Origin: an uncultured Coriobacteriaceae bacterium
GTDB taxonomy: Bacteria; Actinomycetota; Coriobacteriia; Coriobacteriales; Coriobacteriaceae
Length of the DNA stretch: 64,000 nucleotides
Reading direction: 5' to 3'
Assembly: GCA_944320725.1 (NCBI GenBank)
Contig: CALUIM010000009.1
Span: 62,001 to 126,000, forward strand
Shown here: positions 38,601 through 46,183 of the stretch, one piece after another
Layout: every line of letters starts with the position of its first letter
Numbering within the stretch: the first letter of the stretch is position 1
Notes under the pieces: model-generated
What the model was told of the DNA's origin: nothing
Database searches by the model: none
What the model saw: the letters and a program-made list of their open reading frames with translations, nothing else
Made by a program: the position numbers and the translations under genes

Positions 38601-38799
38601 TTCATTGCAGGTGCGGGAGCTCGATGCAGCAACAGGGGCGTTTCACCTTATCGCATTGGTGCCTCAGGGGCTTGCCATATCCTCGGATGGCTCGAGGCTG
38701 CTTGCTTGCGGCAGCTGCCTCTATCGACAGCCGGTCTACTCATTAGAGGAGCTGGTGCAGATGGCCGAGGAGACCATCGCTGAGTATGAGGGCAGGTAG
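35668..38799 (+). CDS. TIR domain / transmembrane / beta-propeller protein
   Basis: A 1043-residue protein. Residues about 13-140 form a TIR domain (YEAFISYSHTEHDARIA, RVFRDEDELGAGGQLAAGL, SRWLVVVCSPAAAASPWVAREIE) with a candidate catalytic glutamate at 103; many bacterial TIR domains cleave NAD or make cyclic ADP-ribose. One membrane segment follows (MALAAVVALLCFGVVGGVVIS, from residue 191). The remaining about 800 residues are repetitive beta-strand sequence of PQQ/WD-like propellers (SAEGDLLSLLDSPERIRIYD and similar). TIR would be cytoplasmic and the propeller outside. The start is GTG 35668, seven bases after GGGGAGG; the longer frame upstream overlaps FHA1. It is likely the effector or sensor of the adjacent FHA/kinase genes. 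Confidence 0.88.
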   Translation: MGVQASAKGDGPTGYEAFISYSHTEHDARIAREVQRFIEEFSIPSALRARAGRARLGRVFRDEDELGAGGQLAAGLDEALRCSRWLVVVCSPAAAASPWVAREIETFISYHGRERVLAVLASGDQTTAFPSALVTSAGMPCATNEPVAADLRASVPRRRRRAELLRLAAPLVGCAYDELAQRRRTRARRRMALAAVVALLCFGVVGGVVISQRRQVDAVEERAEATRTRREALDVAATGDRIEALRLAVAGVPENGDAAQRADARAALAQTLGVYHPVLDTKPLYALHDVADASTLAVSAEGDLLSLLDSPERIRIYDVATGAVCLELDAGKLSFRGERQAFAPLQLLANGHLVTLLDADGVACFDARSGALAWQQYAVGNVHSIRLVAGGIPSGGDIVVVGWRDGACILSVLDGETGDIVRSVLLEDVGNEPTLFALTVRDDTAVIAANDRLVQVDLADGSVQSAPLAAGDVTGIVLDDTGVYTVSSDLASEAGTEDTWTGTATICAYERDGLGSRWSFGRTWEPYELASSISPFNADAQIGLVERSGALGEGVLPLAVGSQLLLIDVMTGAPKATFTAAAPIVHFDFAAGESGAEVLRATTLTGERCVADVGAGDARLASFDPYRFPCSVWHAEERTVGTSRYAIACSADDLKTILVYRDDPVVPQEFGVERIDVSGVATGASVSAHRDKVAIFDGADTITVLDGEEFDPVATIDLAQRGIELTDLNDALITFPDADSGLLLVCDAGAGAMPPRAWLFDALSGELVRSWVWPYAIDGIAYDGCTFSQERGGCVTLMFPAGGYLGLIDAGTLEVVQEFTITDTGITDVLAVSDDRLLIVFEGGATGLYDWESMERIDSALDGMTFISAPGTAQVAVAPDGATLAAISPEEGVTAVDVQSGDRLWGDAIEVAGGEYIAYSSDGNYVLVQDAAGVLRCYNAENGELVAQTEDTLDSIFAIDTAAGSKIFAVHTTDTATTSLQVRELDAATGAFHLIALVPQGLAISSDGSRLLACGSCLYRQPVYSLEELVQMAEETIAEYEGR

Positions 38800-38831
38800 C
38801 GAGGCGGCGTGCAGAGCCGCAGGTTGCGGGA

Positions 38832-40361
38832 TCAGATAAGCTCAAAGCACGAATCGGCGAGCTGGATGATGTCGCCGCGCTCGAGCGTGAGCTCACGGAC
38901 CATGTGCACGCTCTCCCGGGGCACGTCGAGCCGCTCCGACCAGTCTGATGCCGTGAGATGCCGTCTGCTGGGAAAGGCGAAGCAGGCGATGCCGTCCGAT
39001 GTGGTGCGCAGAATGCAGGTGCCGTTTTTTGAATCGAGGTCGCGCGCGACGATGCTCGTGCCGCCGCTCGTGGCCTCGATAGCGAGCTCCACATGGAAGC
39101 GCGAGTCTCCCGTGCCTTCCACCTGCCGTCGATTGCCGTCGAATGTCTCGCTTGCCACGTAGATCGCCCCGAGGTTGGGAAACTGCCCACGATAGACGCT
39201 GTTAGGGATGGGGGCGTACGGGTCGTAATGTCCGCCGATGACCTTCCACAGGCCCGGCGCATGAATGTTGTCGAGCATGAGGCGATCGATGGTCTCGATG
39301 CGTCCGGTGCGGTACCGCCGACGAAGCAATACTTCGCCATCGAGGGCGCGCGTTGACGTGATGACGAGATAGCTTCCTCGGGCTCTTAGCGTGGGCGAAC
39401 GATCCAACGAAACGCTTCCGATGGCCTCCTGAGGACCAAGGATGGCACAGATGACGACATTCCAGATGAGCCGCGTTTTCCCGAGAAGCCAGCGCGGAAT
39501 CTCTGGCGTCGCATCGTCGTGGCTCAGGGAGAAGCCGTTCGCGTCGAGAAACGAGCTCAGCTCGGGTACGGTGAGCAGGGCAAGGTCGGCATCGTCGTCG
39601 ACGTTGTCCAGATAGAGCTCTTGGGCAGCGAGCGCAGCGTCGCGCCAGGTATCAACGACGTCGCCATTAACGGGGCCGTCGAGGCGTTGCGAGAGGAATG
39701 CGGATCGGAGCGCCTCGACGAGCTCGCCCATGGCGTCGCGATCGTCCCAGATAAGTAGCGAGACAAGCGGATTGATTTCTTTGAGGCACCAGATGGGCAG
39801 GAGCTCTCGGCAGCGTGTTGCCAGTGCCCGTACATCACGTCCAGCTTGCGAGGAGATGCTACTGTAGAATACCGCCTCGTGCGAGAATTCGCGGCAAAGA
39901 TCGCTGAAGGCATCGCGATGCTCGTCGAAAAAGGCCGGATCGAGTTCGCGGAATTGCTCGACGCCTTGGTTGAGATGCTCAAGCGTGTTGCGACTGTTTT
40001 GACAGAAAGGCGGCCAATCCCGCGACAGCTCGTAGACTATGGCATCGGCAGGCTTGGAGCGCAGGTCGAGCGGCGTGCTGTCGCTAATGGCCTTGAAGGC
40101 GCTCTCGATGTTCTCGATAAGGCGAGTGCGCTCGCGTGCGTCGTCGGGGATGAGATTGGTATCGTAGAGATAGTTGCCCACGCAGCTGCAGATGTAGTTG
40201 CAGTTGAAAATCCAACGTTCAACGTGCTTTTGCGCGATGCGCCCGGTGCGGAGCGCCTCGAATGAGTCAAACGGCAGGGCCTCGTCGGAGTTCTTACGAA
40301 TCCACGAGGTGAGGTATTCCGCTAACACATTGATGGGCTTGCGCCCGCTCTTGGCTTCCAT
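38832..40361 (-). CDS. FHA-domain protein, copy 2
   Basis: A 509-residue paralogue of the FHA protein at 34005-35576, homologous over its full length: KPINVLAEYLTSWI, CNYICSCVGNYLY, DWPPFCQNSRN, WCLKEINPLVSLLIW, GKTRLIWNVVICAILGP, then the C-terminal FHA domain (GTGDSRFHVEL and DLDSKNGTCI). It is convergent with the TIR gene (33 bases apart), so the two FHA genes bracket it. ATG 40361 is used; an in-frame TTG at 40436 is the alternative. The ribosome site is weak (GCGGGAT). The duplication suggests two phospho-readers of different specificity or a heteromer. The helical domain is unassigned. Confidence 0.85.
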   Translation of the reverse strand: MEAKSGRKPINVLAEYLTSWIRKNSDEALPFDSFEALRTGRIAQKHVERWIFNCNYICSCVGNYLYDTNLIPDDARERTRLIENIESAFKAISDSTPLDLRSKPADAIVYELSRDWPPFCQNSRNTLEHLNQGVEQFRELDPAFFDEHRDAFSDLCREFSHEAVFYSSISSQAGRDVRALATRCRELLPIWCLKEINPLVSLLIWDDRDAMGELVEALRSAFLSQRLDGPVNGDVVDTWRDAALAAQELYLDNVDDDADLALLTVPELSSFLDANGFSLSHDDATPEIPRWLLGKTRLIWNVVICAILGPQEAIGSVSLDRSPTLRARGSYLVITSTRALDGEVLLRRRYRTGRIETIDRLMLDNIHAPGLWKVIGGHYDPYAPIPNSVYRGQFPNLGAIYVASETFDGNRRQVEGTGDSRFHVELAIEATSGGTSIVARDLDSKNGTCILRTTSDGIACFAFPSRRHLTASDWSERLDVPRESVHMVRELTLERGDIIQLADSCFELI

Positions 40362-40633
40362 GGCGATCCCGCTGCAGCACGTTTCCCCAACTGGCAGGGA
40401 TAACGATACCGCCAACGGTTTTACTCGGTTTCCCAATGGAGCTGGTTTGTAGGCGCCCGTATTCGTCGATCGCTATCTCGTTGAGCTGTGGAAATGATAT
40501 TGAGTGATGATGTTTGACAGAGGGCGATGAACGAGCTTTTGGCCAATGGGAGATGATTGGCAAATGTCACCTTTCCGTCGGTGGTTAACTGGCTCCAGGT
40601 ACACGCCTAGATCGTTTTGGTTGGAGTGCCGAT

Positions 40634-41101
40634 ATGGAAGCTATGATTGCGCTAATCGTCCTATTGTGGGGAGTCTGCTATTGGGTTCAGACGTTCTTTG
40701 GCTTCGGGACAGCGTACCGTTATGCCAAGCGAGGAGGCGATAACGGCATCGTTCTCTTCGGATGGCTTTGCGTCTTCTCGTTTTCCGCCATCGTTCCTGG
40801 TTTGGGGATTTACTTCTGGTACAAGACACGCAAAGAGGAACAAGAGACAAAGAAAAAGAAGGAATTCGGGGCTGCGACGCAGCCGCAGATCATCTATATC
40901 GCTCAAGCGGCTCCTCAGCAGACAACGTTGGTTGGTGAAATCGCGGCTTCCCCTGTTGCAGTTTCTGTCGAGCCCAAAGACTTGGGTGAGGCGAAACTTG
41001 TTTGTCCGAAATGCGGGCATGATCTACCTTCTGATAGCAGATTCTGCGAGTACTGCGGCGCTTCTCTGAGCGAGGGCAATCCGAGCGACGCGGAAGCGTG
41101 A
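40634..41101 (+). CDS. Membrane protein with C-terminal zinc ribbon
   Basis: A 155-residue protein with two membrane segments (ALIVLLWGVCYWVQTFFGFG and GIVLFGWLCVFSFSAIVPGLG), a basic stretch (YKTRKEEQETKKKKE) and a C-terminal double-CxxC zinc ribbon (CPKCGHDLPSDSRFCEYCGA). GGAG lies 7 bases before ATG 40634. It starts a run of small membrane genes up to 44416 in the same orientation. Zinc ribbons of this type mostly serve as protein-binding or structural modules. I do not assign a function. Upstream is a 200-base gap (40437-40633) that probably holds promoters for this gene and FHA copy 2. Confidence 0.7.
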   Translation: MEAMIALIVLLWGVCYWVQTFFGFGTAYRYAKRGGDNGIVLFGWLCVFSFSAIVPGLGIYFWYKTRKEEQETKKKKEFGAATQPQIIYIAQAAPQQTTLVGEIAASPVAVSVEPKDLGEAKLVCPKCGHDLPSDSRFCEYCGASLSEGNPSDAEA

Positions 41102-41107
41102 TGAGTC

Positions 41108-41821
41108 TTGTCGTCGCCTGGAACAGATGTATCGCATGTTGAGCGCAAGCTGCGGACGATGAACCTCGTATTGTTTGCGGTGTTGTCCTGCGCAATCGCG
41201 GCTGTGGGAGGCATGGCACTGTGGCACGGTGCCGCATCAGATCCTGTTGCCGGCGCTGACGGTGAAGTAGCCGGTGAGCACGAGGGGGTAATTCAAAGCG
41301 ACTTCGTATATCGGGAGATGACCTACGACATTAACCCTGGAAAAGATTATGCGGTCTATACGAACTATGCCTGCCCCCATTGTGCGGAGTTCTACTTTGG
41401 TGCTCAAGCAGAAGGAATTGAGTACACGAGCCGCATACTGCTCCTTGAAGATGCTGAAGGCGCTTTCTCCACGCAAAAGCTCGTCTCAGCGTACATGCTC
41501 AAGTTGTATCGGGATGATAGCGCGGCATATGCCGCTCTCGAAGCGGAGCTCTTCGGCTCGCAGGCCGAGTGGACGGTGCTCGATGAGCCGGATCTCCTTG
41601 CCTGGCTAAACGAGCATGCGGGTCGGCGTTGGGTAAGTAGCGACCTCGCATCTGAATCAGAAGACATCGTGCAGATCGAGCGCGATGCTCCTGTCGATCT
41701 TGAATACGTTCCCGGCGTCTTTCGCGACGGGGAACGTTGTGACGGCTTGATGTACGACCTGCTGGGGCAGGGCGCAGAGATACTGGCGTCTTCTGGGGAG
41801 GAGGCTTCAAATGAGGTGTAA
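41108..41821 (+). CDS. Membrane-anchored DsbA-like thioredoxin-fold protein
   Basis: A 237-residue protein with one N-terminal membrane anchor (MNLVLFAVLSCAIAAVGGMAL) and an extracytoplasmic thioredoxin fold: YAVYTNYACPHCAEFYF holds the CPHC active site, identical to that of DsbA. Later segments (FSTQKLVSAYMLKLYRDD, LVPGVF-like EYVPGVFRDG) fit a DsbA/DsbG-like domain, so disulfide formation outside the cell is likely. The start is uncertain: TTG 41108 keeps the positive ERKLRT stretch before the anchor, ATG 41159 does not, and neither has a good ribosome site. It overlaps the next gene by 11 bases. Confidence 0.75.
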   Translation: MSSPGTDVSHVERKLRTMNLVLFAVLSCAIAAVGGMALWHGAASDPVAGADGEVAGEHEGVIQSDFVYREMTYDINPGKDYAVYTNYACPHCAEFYFGAQAEGIEYTSRILLLEDAEGAFSTQKLVSAYMLKLYRDDSAAYAALEAELFGSQAEWTVLDEPDLLAWLNEHAGRRWVSSDLASESEDIVQIERDAPVDLEYVPGVFRDGERCDGLMYDLLGQGAEILASSGEEASNEV

Positions 41822-42689
41822 GAGCTGCAGAGAAGAGATCGGTAACGCGAAGACGTGCGAGAAGTGCGGAACACTTCAGGATGAGACCAGTGAGACTGTT
41901 ATAGAGGATGTGCTTGCCGCCGACTCGAACTCCGAGGAGGAGGGCAAACAAGCCGATGATGAACAGGACGCCGATAGGGTCCGTCGATTCTGTCGCAAGT
42001 GCGGTTCAGAGCTGGGCGATGATGGCATCTGCCCGAAGTGCGGAATTCTTCTTTATAAGGAAGAGGATAAGGAGGATAACGCCTCGGAAGAATCTAAGCA
42101 AAATGAGGACAGTGAGGGGAACAAGAAAAACTCGGCACTCCGCACCATCGCGATCAACCTCGGTATCACTGCGGCATTGATTTGCGCTATCGCGTTTGTT
42201 ATGTGGTATGGAGTGGATACGGCATACCGCTGGGAGAAAGTTGACGATCCTGGTACCTGGGAGACGTACGAGACGGGCTACTACATCATTACCATGGATG
42301 AGGTAAACCCCTGCTACGTTGGCCAGGATTGGACCGATTGCATCGCCGCTCATCAAGCGGAATACAACAGGGAGTGTACGAAGCCTATCGCTACGGGGAA
42401 CCGCAACAGAGCATCCGGAAGAGCGGCAGATGGTTTTGCTCCGTATCGTCAGATAGCATTGCGGCGGATGGGTCCTCGGAACCAAGAGCTGTGCAATCGC
42501 TACGCGGAAATGATTGCTGATATGCAAGCGGAGGATGAACCCGGATACTATGTGGCTTCGCTGGGAAGCTGGGGCCACCTTCACTCCACGCCGGAAACGG
42601 AGCGCCAGCTCGTTGGTCGTGAAACGCATGATGCCGTCTGCTACTACGGTTTCCTTGGCGAGTGTCCAGAGGACGAGGAGGACGAGTGA
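41811..42689 (+). CDS. Double zinc-ribbon membrane protein
   Basis: A 292-residue protein. Two zinc ribbons lie at the N-terminus (CKSCREEIGNAKTCEKCG and, after a 40-residue acidic linker, CRKCGSELGDDGICPKCG). A charged linker and one membrane segment follow (IAINLGITAALICAIAFVMWYG), then an extracytoplasmic domain of about 150 residues with several Cys (NPCYVGQDWTDC, AVCYYGFLGECPEDEE). The Cys-rich outer domain next to a DsbA-like gene suggests disulfide-bonded substrate and enzyme, which is inference. GGGGAGGAGG precedes ATG 41811, and the gene overlaps the preceding one. No family recognised. Confidence 0.7.
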   Translation: MRCKSCREEIGNAKTCEKCGTLQDETSETVIEDVLAADSNSEEEGKQADDEQDADRVRRFCRKCGSELGDDGICPKCGILLYKEEDKEDNASEESKQNEDSEGNKKNSALRTIAINLGITAALICAIAFVMWYGVDTAYRWEKVDDPGTWETYETGYYIITMDEVNPCYVGQDWTDCIAAHQAEYNRECTKPIATGNRNRASGRAADGFAPYRQIALRRMGPRNQELCNRYAEMIADMQAEDEPGYYVASLGSWGHLHSTPETERQLVGRETHDAVCYYGFLGECPEDEEDE

Positions 42690-42694
42690 CCGCC

Positions 42695-43594
42695 ATGTTT
42701 TGCGAATACTGCGGCAAGGAAATCGGTGAGGCGAAATTCTGCCGTCATTGAGGGAGAAAGGTTACCCCGCCACCCAAGATCAAGCCATGGAAGCAGTCGA
42801 TTCCATGCAGCATCTTGGGCATAGTTTGTTCAGCGCTGGCGAGCCTCTATTTTCAGATGAGCGGGTTCGATGGGGCGCTGCTTCTCGTGTTTTGGGCGAT
42901 GCTGGCTGTCGCTTGGTTTGTTATCGCTCTGCCGAATAGTTTTGCAAATCATAAAACCAACCTTGAGCTTGCCCAGAAGGAGCGTTGCGATTATGAGCCG
43001 AAAACAAAATGGGTCTCCTTCTGTAACTGCCTTTTTGGAGGACTATTCGGCTTGCTGCTAAACAGAGGACTTGAACGAGCTTCGCTTGGTGTGACGCGTA
43101 AGGTGCTCGCGGGTTTATCTGTAGCGAGCGCTTTGCTCACGTTGGCCTTGGGTTTCTCGAATGGCTTCCTTTATGTCGCGCCGTTTGAACACTTCGCCTT
43201 TCGGACGACCGCGACGATGCGGCGCGAAGTGAACGATGAAAGCATAACGTATTACGATACTTTGCGAGGTACGACCGAAATCATCATCTTCGAGCCGGCT
43301 GAGGGAGGGATAGGCTTTGGCCCCGATCAGATGGGCGATTGGTACGAGGACTTTGGTTGGATTCAAACGGACGATATCTCGTATGCGGGCGATGTTTCCA
43401 CGGGAACGAGCGTTTATGCTGTGGCTGCGTCATTTGCTGATGAAAGCGGATATTACGATGCGATCGTGGTAGCGCATGTGGAAGGCACGTTCAATCGCGT
43501 TTACGAGATACGGCTCTTTTTCCAAGGCGGTGATGTTTCGAGCTGGCGGCAAACGACAGCGGATGTGCTGGGTGACTTCCGGCCATTTGCTTAG
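42695..43594 (+). pseudogene. Zinc-ribbon membrane protein interrupted by in-frame TGA
   Basis: The frame runs from ATG 42695 to the stop at 43594 with one internal TGA at 42749-42751. Before it: FCEYCGKEIGEAKFCRH; after it: GRKVTPPPKIKPW, so the TGA stands exactly where the fourth zinc-binding Cys (TGC or TGT) of the ribbon should be. The rest has membrane segments (ALLLVFWAMLAVAWFVIALP, and one near VLAGLSVASALLTLALGF) and an outer domain of about 140 residues. The continued in-frame coding sense after the TGA suggests a recent nonsense mutation or a sequencing error. Selenocysteine is unlikely because no convincing SECIS hairpin follows. It lies 5 bases after the preceding gene. Confidence 0.75.
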
Positions 43595-43657
43595 CCGTAG
43601 CGGGATTATCGCCTACAGTCACTGAATGTGCGTGCTGATGCAAATCGGAGGACAAGC

Positions 43658-44122
43658 ATGGAAAACGCTCAAGATAAACGACCACTCATCGCCATCGGCA
43701 CCGTCGTGGCTCTCATCGTCTGTTTATTCATTCCCTACAACCATTGGGACACGGACATCGTGAGCGGGCGGCTGGTGAGCGAGGGTACGATCGTCGAGCG
43801 CAGCGATGATGCCATTGCGGTGAGGCTCTATACCATGACAGCGTCGAGCAGCATGATCGAGACCAACACGTTTCTCGTGCTCCAAGGATATATTCCCGAT
43901 GATGCCTATACGGGGCAGCGCGTGCGCATCGGCTACAGCTCGTCGGATGGTCTCTACGCGAATCCAGATCAGACGGTGCAGGTTTCTTATTATGTCGATG
44001 GTAACTTGCTGACCGGGCTGATCCTGGACTGGCTCATTCCTTTCCAGAGCACCCGGACCGATCTGCAGATTGCCGACATCCAGTCGGACGGTTCGTTGCT
44101 GGCGTACCATAGGGCGAATTAG
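43658..44122 (+). CDS. Small membrane-anchored hypothetical protein
   Basis: A 154-residue protein with one N-terminal membrane segment (LIAIGTVVALIVCLFIPY) followed by an extracytoplasmic beta-rich domain (SGRLVSEGTIVERSDDAIAVRL, GQRVRIGYSSSDGLYA). A second weakly hydrophobic stretch (GLILDWLIPF) lies near the C-terminus. ATG 43658 follows GGAGG at a good distance; an in-frame start at 43628 lacks one. It is in the same run as the zinc-ribbon proteins, 63 bases after the interrupted gene. No family recognised. Confidence 0.65.
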   Translation: MENAQDKRPLIAIGTVVALIVCLFIPYNHWDTDIVSGRLVSEGTIVERSDDAIAVRLYTMTASSSMIETNTFLVLQGYIPDDAYTGQRVRIGYSSSDGLYANPDQTVQVSYYVDGNLLTGLILDWLIPFQSTRTDLQIADIQSDGSLLAYHRAN

Positions 44123-44146
44123 TATCTATCCTGGGAGGGGTTCTTC

Positions 44147-44416
44147 ATGGCAATCAAACCCACGGTGACTCCTCGGAATGATCGCAACAAGACACCTGCA
44201 GTCGAATGTGAGGCTGGTGAGTTTGCGCATGTGTTCATCAAGAGCGGCGAGGACAATCAAGTCGCGATAGGTAACGATTTGCTTGAGGGGCAATCCTGCG
44301 ACTTGGAACAACGCGCAGCGGTTCTCGAAGCGGAGACGCACAGACCTAAAGGCGAGATAATGTTTAGCGTCAGCGAGGCGTGTGCCATGTTGAAGAATCG
44401 TCGCGCAGGGGTATGA
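44147..44416 (+). CDS. Small hypothetical protein
   Basis: An 89-residue protein with no recognised domain. It has many charged residues, no membrane segment, and a central beta-like stretch (FAHVFIKSGEDNQVAIGND). GGGAGGGG lies before ATG 44147, and it follows the preceding gene by 24 bases, so translation is plausible. It may be the last gene of the 40.6-44.4 kb run or a degraded remnant. Confidence 0.45.
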   Translation: MAIKPTVTPRNDRNKTPAVECEAGEFAHVFIKSGEDNQVAIGNDLLEGQSCDLEQRAAVLEAETHRPKGEIMFSVSEACAMLKNRRAGV

Positions 44417-44879
44417 GCTGCAGTTGCGGCTGAGAACTGAGAAGAGCGATGAGATCGGTTGACCGTGCTATCGCGTTATCGCTTCGACTGGGCTGTCCTC
44501 GAATGGACCTATGCCGCATGCACAATTTCGTTAGCGGAAGGGCACTTTCGACGATGTCCTTGGCGTGCGCGGAGTATTTGGTGGATACGAATTCCAGCCG
44601 CCGTCTGTGTAACTGTTCCTGCAAAAGGGGCTGCGCCCATGCGAGCCGTGATTTCGGTAATCGGACATCCTATTCACCCCTTTGCTCTTGGTTGCCAAAA
44701 TGCAACTCATTGCGGATTGGGTTTGGGAGGACATTTCCCAAAATGCTGCGAGATGAACGCATGCCGTGTTCCTTGAGACGAATCTTCAGCGTCATTGGGA
44801 AATGACACTTGTTTCCCGAAAGTATGATTCGGTCATGAAGCCTAGAGCAACGCCAACGGCGGTAACGGAGGGAATCGTA
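44417..44879. other. Intergenic region with no recognised gene
   Basis: Overlapping frames here lack ribosome sites and family features. The GGAGGGAAT just before 44880 belongs to the next gene. A partial inverted repeat (TGGGAGGACATTTCCCA near 44725) is visible. The region probably holds the promoter of the 44.9-49.4 kb operon. Confidence 0.5.
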
Positions 44880-45542
44880 ATGGGGAAGATCGTGGGATGG
44901 ACCTCTATTGATAGCAAAACTACTTATGTTGATAAAGATGCAGCGACAGAGTCACAACTGACCCAGATCGACACTGAATCATTCGAACTAAAATCAGAAG
45001 ATGGTGATAGTCAGGAATTCGTGCCAACCGTTTCCTGCGATGCACCTGATGTGGATGCACAAGCGGCTTTCAACGACGATGGTTATGGCGATGAAGCTCT
45101 CCGCGCTGACGTCGAGGTTATTGAAGATGCGGATTTGTGCGGCGTGGAAATTGATGAAGCAGTCGCAAACGAACTTTTGGATATCCTCCAGGCAAATTTC
45201 TCAGATCAGATTGTTGTCCAAGAGGGCATTCATGGTTCGGTGGAGTCTTCAAAAACGGAACGCATTTGCAAGGCGATTGGCAATCTGCAGCCTCTCTTCC
45301 ATAGAGATTCTTATGGGAAATACTGCGATATCACTGATGCATCTGACAAGATGGTCCGCGCGCTTATCTTAGCTGCAGATTCCTCGGAGTTGGATTTCTT
45401 TGCCATTCTAGAAAAGCTTCAGGAAGTTGTCCGCAGACAAGGCGAAATAGCGGGTCAATACACCAGTACTCTTGAATCGCCCAATCTCAATAGCCTCATT
45501 GAATTCGTTGGATCTTTAGCGCTGGACAACGCGTGTGATTAG
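44880..45542 (+). CDS. Acidic hypothetical protein, first gene of TerY-P operon
   Basis: A 220-residue protein with no recognised family. The first 90 residues are acidic and low in hydrophobics (DTESFELKSEDGDSQEF, DDGYGDEALRADVEVIED). The rest looks helical (VANELLDILQANFSDQ, SSKTERICKAIGNLQPLF, LDFFAILEKLQEVVRRQGEIAGQY). ATG 44880 is chosen because GGAGGGAAT stands just upstream; a longer frame from 44766 has no ribosome site. It is 2 bases before the PIN gene and heads a tightly packed five-gene operon with a kinase, vWA protein and PP2C phosphatase. A substrate or adaptor of that kinase/phosphatase pair is an inference. Confidence 0.65.
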   Translation: MGKIVGWTSIDSKTTYVDKDAATESQLTQIDTESFELKSEDGDSQEFVPTVSCDAPDVDAQAAFNDDGYGDEALRADVEVIEDADLCGVEIDEAVANELLDILQANFSDQIVVQEGIHGSVESSKTERICKAIGNLQPLFHRDSYGKYCDITDASDKMVRALILAADSSELDFFAILEKLQEVVRRQGEIAGQYTSTLESPNLNSLIEFVGSLALDNACD

Positions 45543-45544
45543 TC

Positions 45545-46183
45545 ATGTCTGTGAGCGATACATATATTTTCATCGACACATGTTCGCTTCTTGTTTCCTG
45601 TTGGGATGTGTCCCGAAATAATACGGTTATCTATAACCAGGAAAAAGATAAGCAGTTCTGGGATGGCGAAATGCCCACCCTCTCCCGGGTTGGAACCATC
45701 ATTCTCGCGAAGCGAAATTACGACGAGCTCGAAAAGTTGTCGCATGTGCGTAACGACCCTAATCGTCCGCAGCTGGGAGAACGTTGCTCCCAAGTGCTTT
45801 CGCGCATAGCTCCCTTGCTGTCGAATAAGACCATTTCGATAGTGGGCGACCCCAACGACCCCTTTGCCGACGCCATTCTTCTTTCGGTTGCGCTCAAATT
45901 TCGGACTCAAAAGAACCTGCTGTTCCTAACGCAGGATAGGGCGCTCGCCTTCGATTTAATCGCTATTTCCAACTTCCAGTCTGTACGACCGAGAAATGGA
46001 TACGAGCTCAAGGTTCGTCGACTCAGTGAGAAGGGTTCCATCGAGCGTTGGCATTTCAATGACATGTCGGGTGGATGGCACGCGAAGTCGCATCCAAAGA
46101 CGAAGTCAAAATCAATCTTGCCAGACAAGACCAGACAAGGATCTAATCAGTCGCCTGAGCATGAGTGGTGGCGATTGTCATGA
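45545..46183 (+). CDS. PIN-domain protein in TerY-P operon
   Basis: A 212-residue PIN-like nuclease domain protein. The acidic active-site pattern is visible: TYIFIDTCSLL (first Asp), DPNDPFADAILLSVALKF (second cluster) and LLFLTQDRALAFDL (third Asp). A basic C-terminal tail of about 50 residues follows (HAKSHPKTKSKSILPDK). PIN domains cut RNA. Unlike VapC toxins it has no antitoxin partner but sits in an operon with signalling genes, so it may be the effector of the kinase/phosphatase switch. It starts 2 bases after the preceding gene and overlaps the next by ATGA. Confidence 0.8.
   Translation: MSVSDTYIFIDTCSLLVSCWDVSRNNTVIYNQEKDKQFWDGEMPTLSRVGTIILAKRNYDELEKLSHVRNDPNRPQLGERCSQVLSRIAPLLSNKTISIVGDPNDPFADAILLSVALKFRTQKNLLFLTQDRALAFDLIAISNFQSVRPRNGYELKVRRLSEKGSIERWHFNDMSGGWHAKSHPKTKSKSILPDKTRQGSNQSPEHEWWRLS

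Noticed and set aside
42749-42790. TGA read as selenocysteine
   Set aside because: Only a weak GGG/CCC pairing follows, not a bacterial SECIS hairpin at the required distance; a nonsense mutation is simpler.
44449-44805. A 118-codon plus-strand frame in the 44.4-44.9 kb gap
   Set aside because: No ribosome site or family match; overlapping frames are of equal quality, so it is treated as non-coding.
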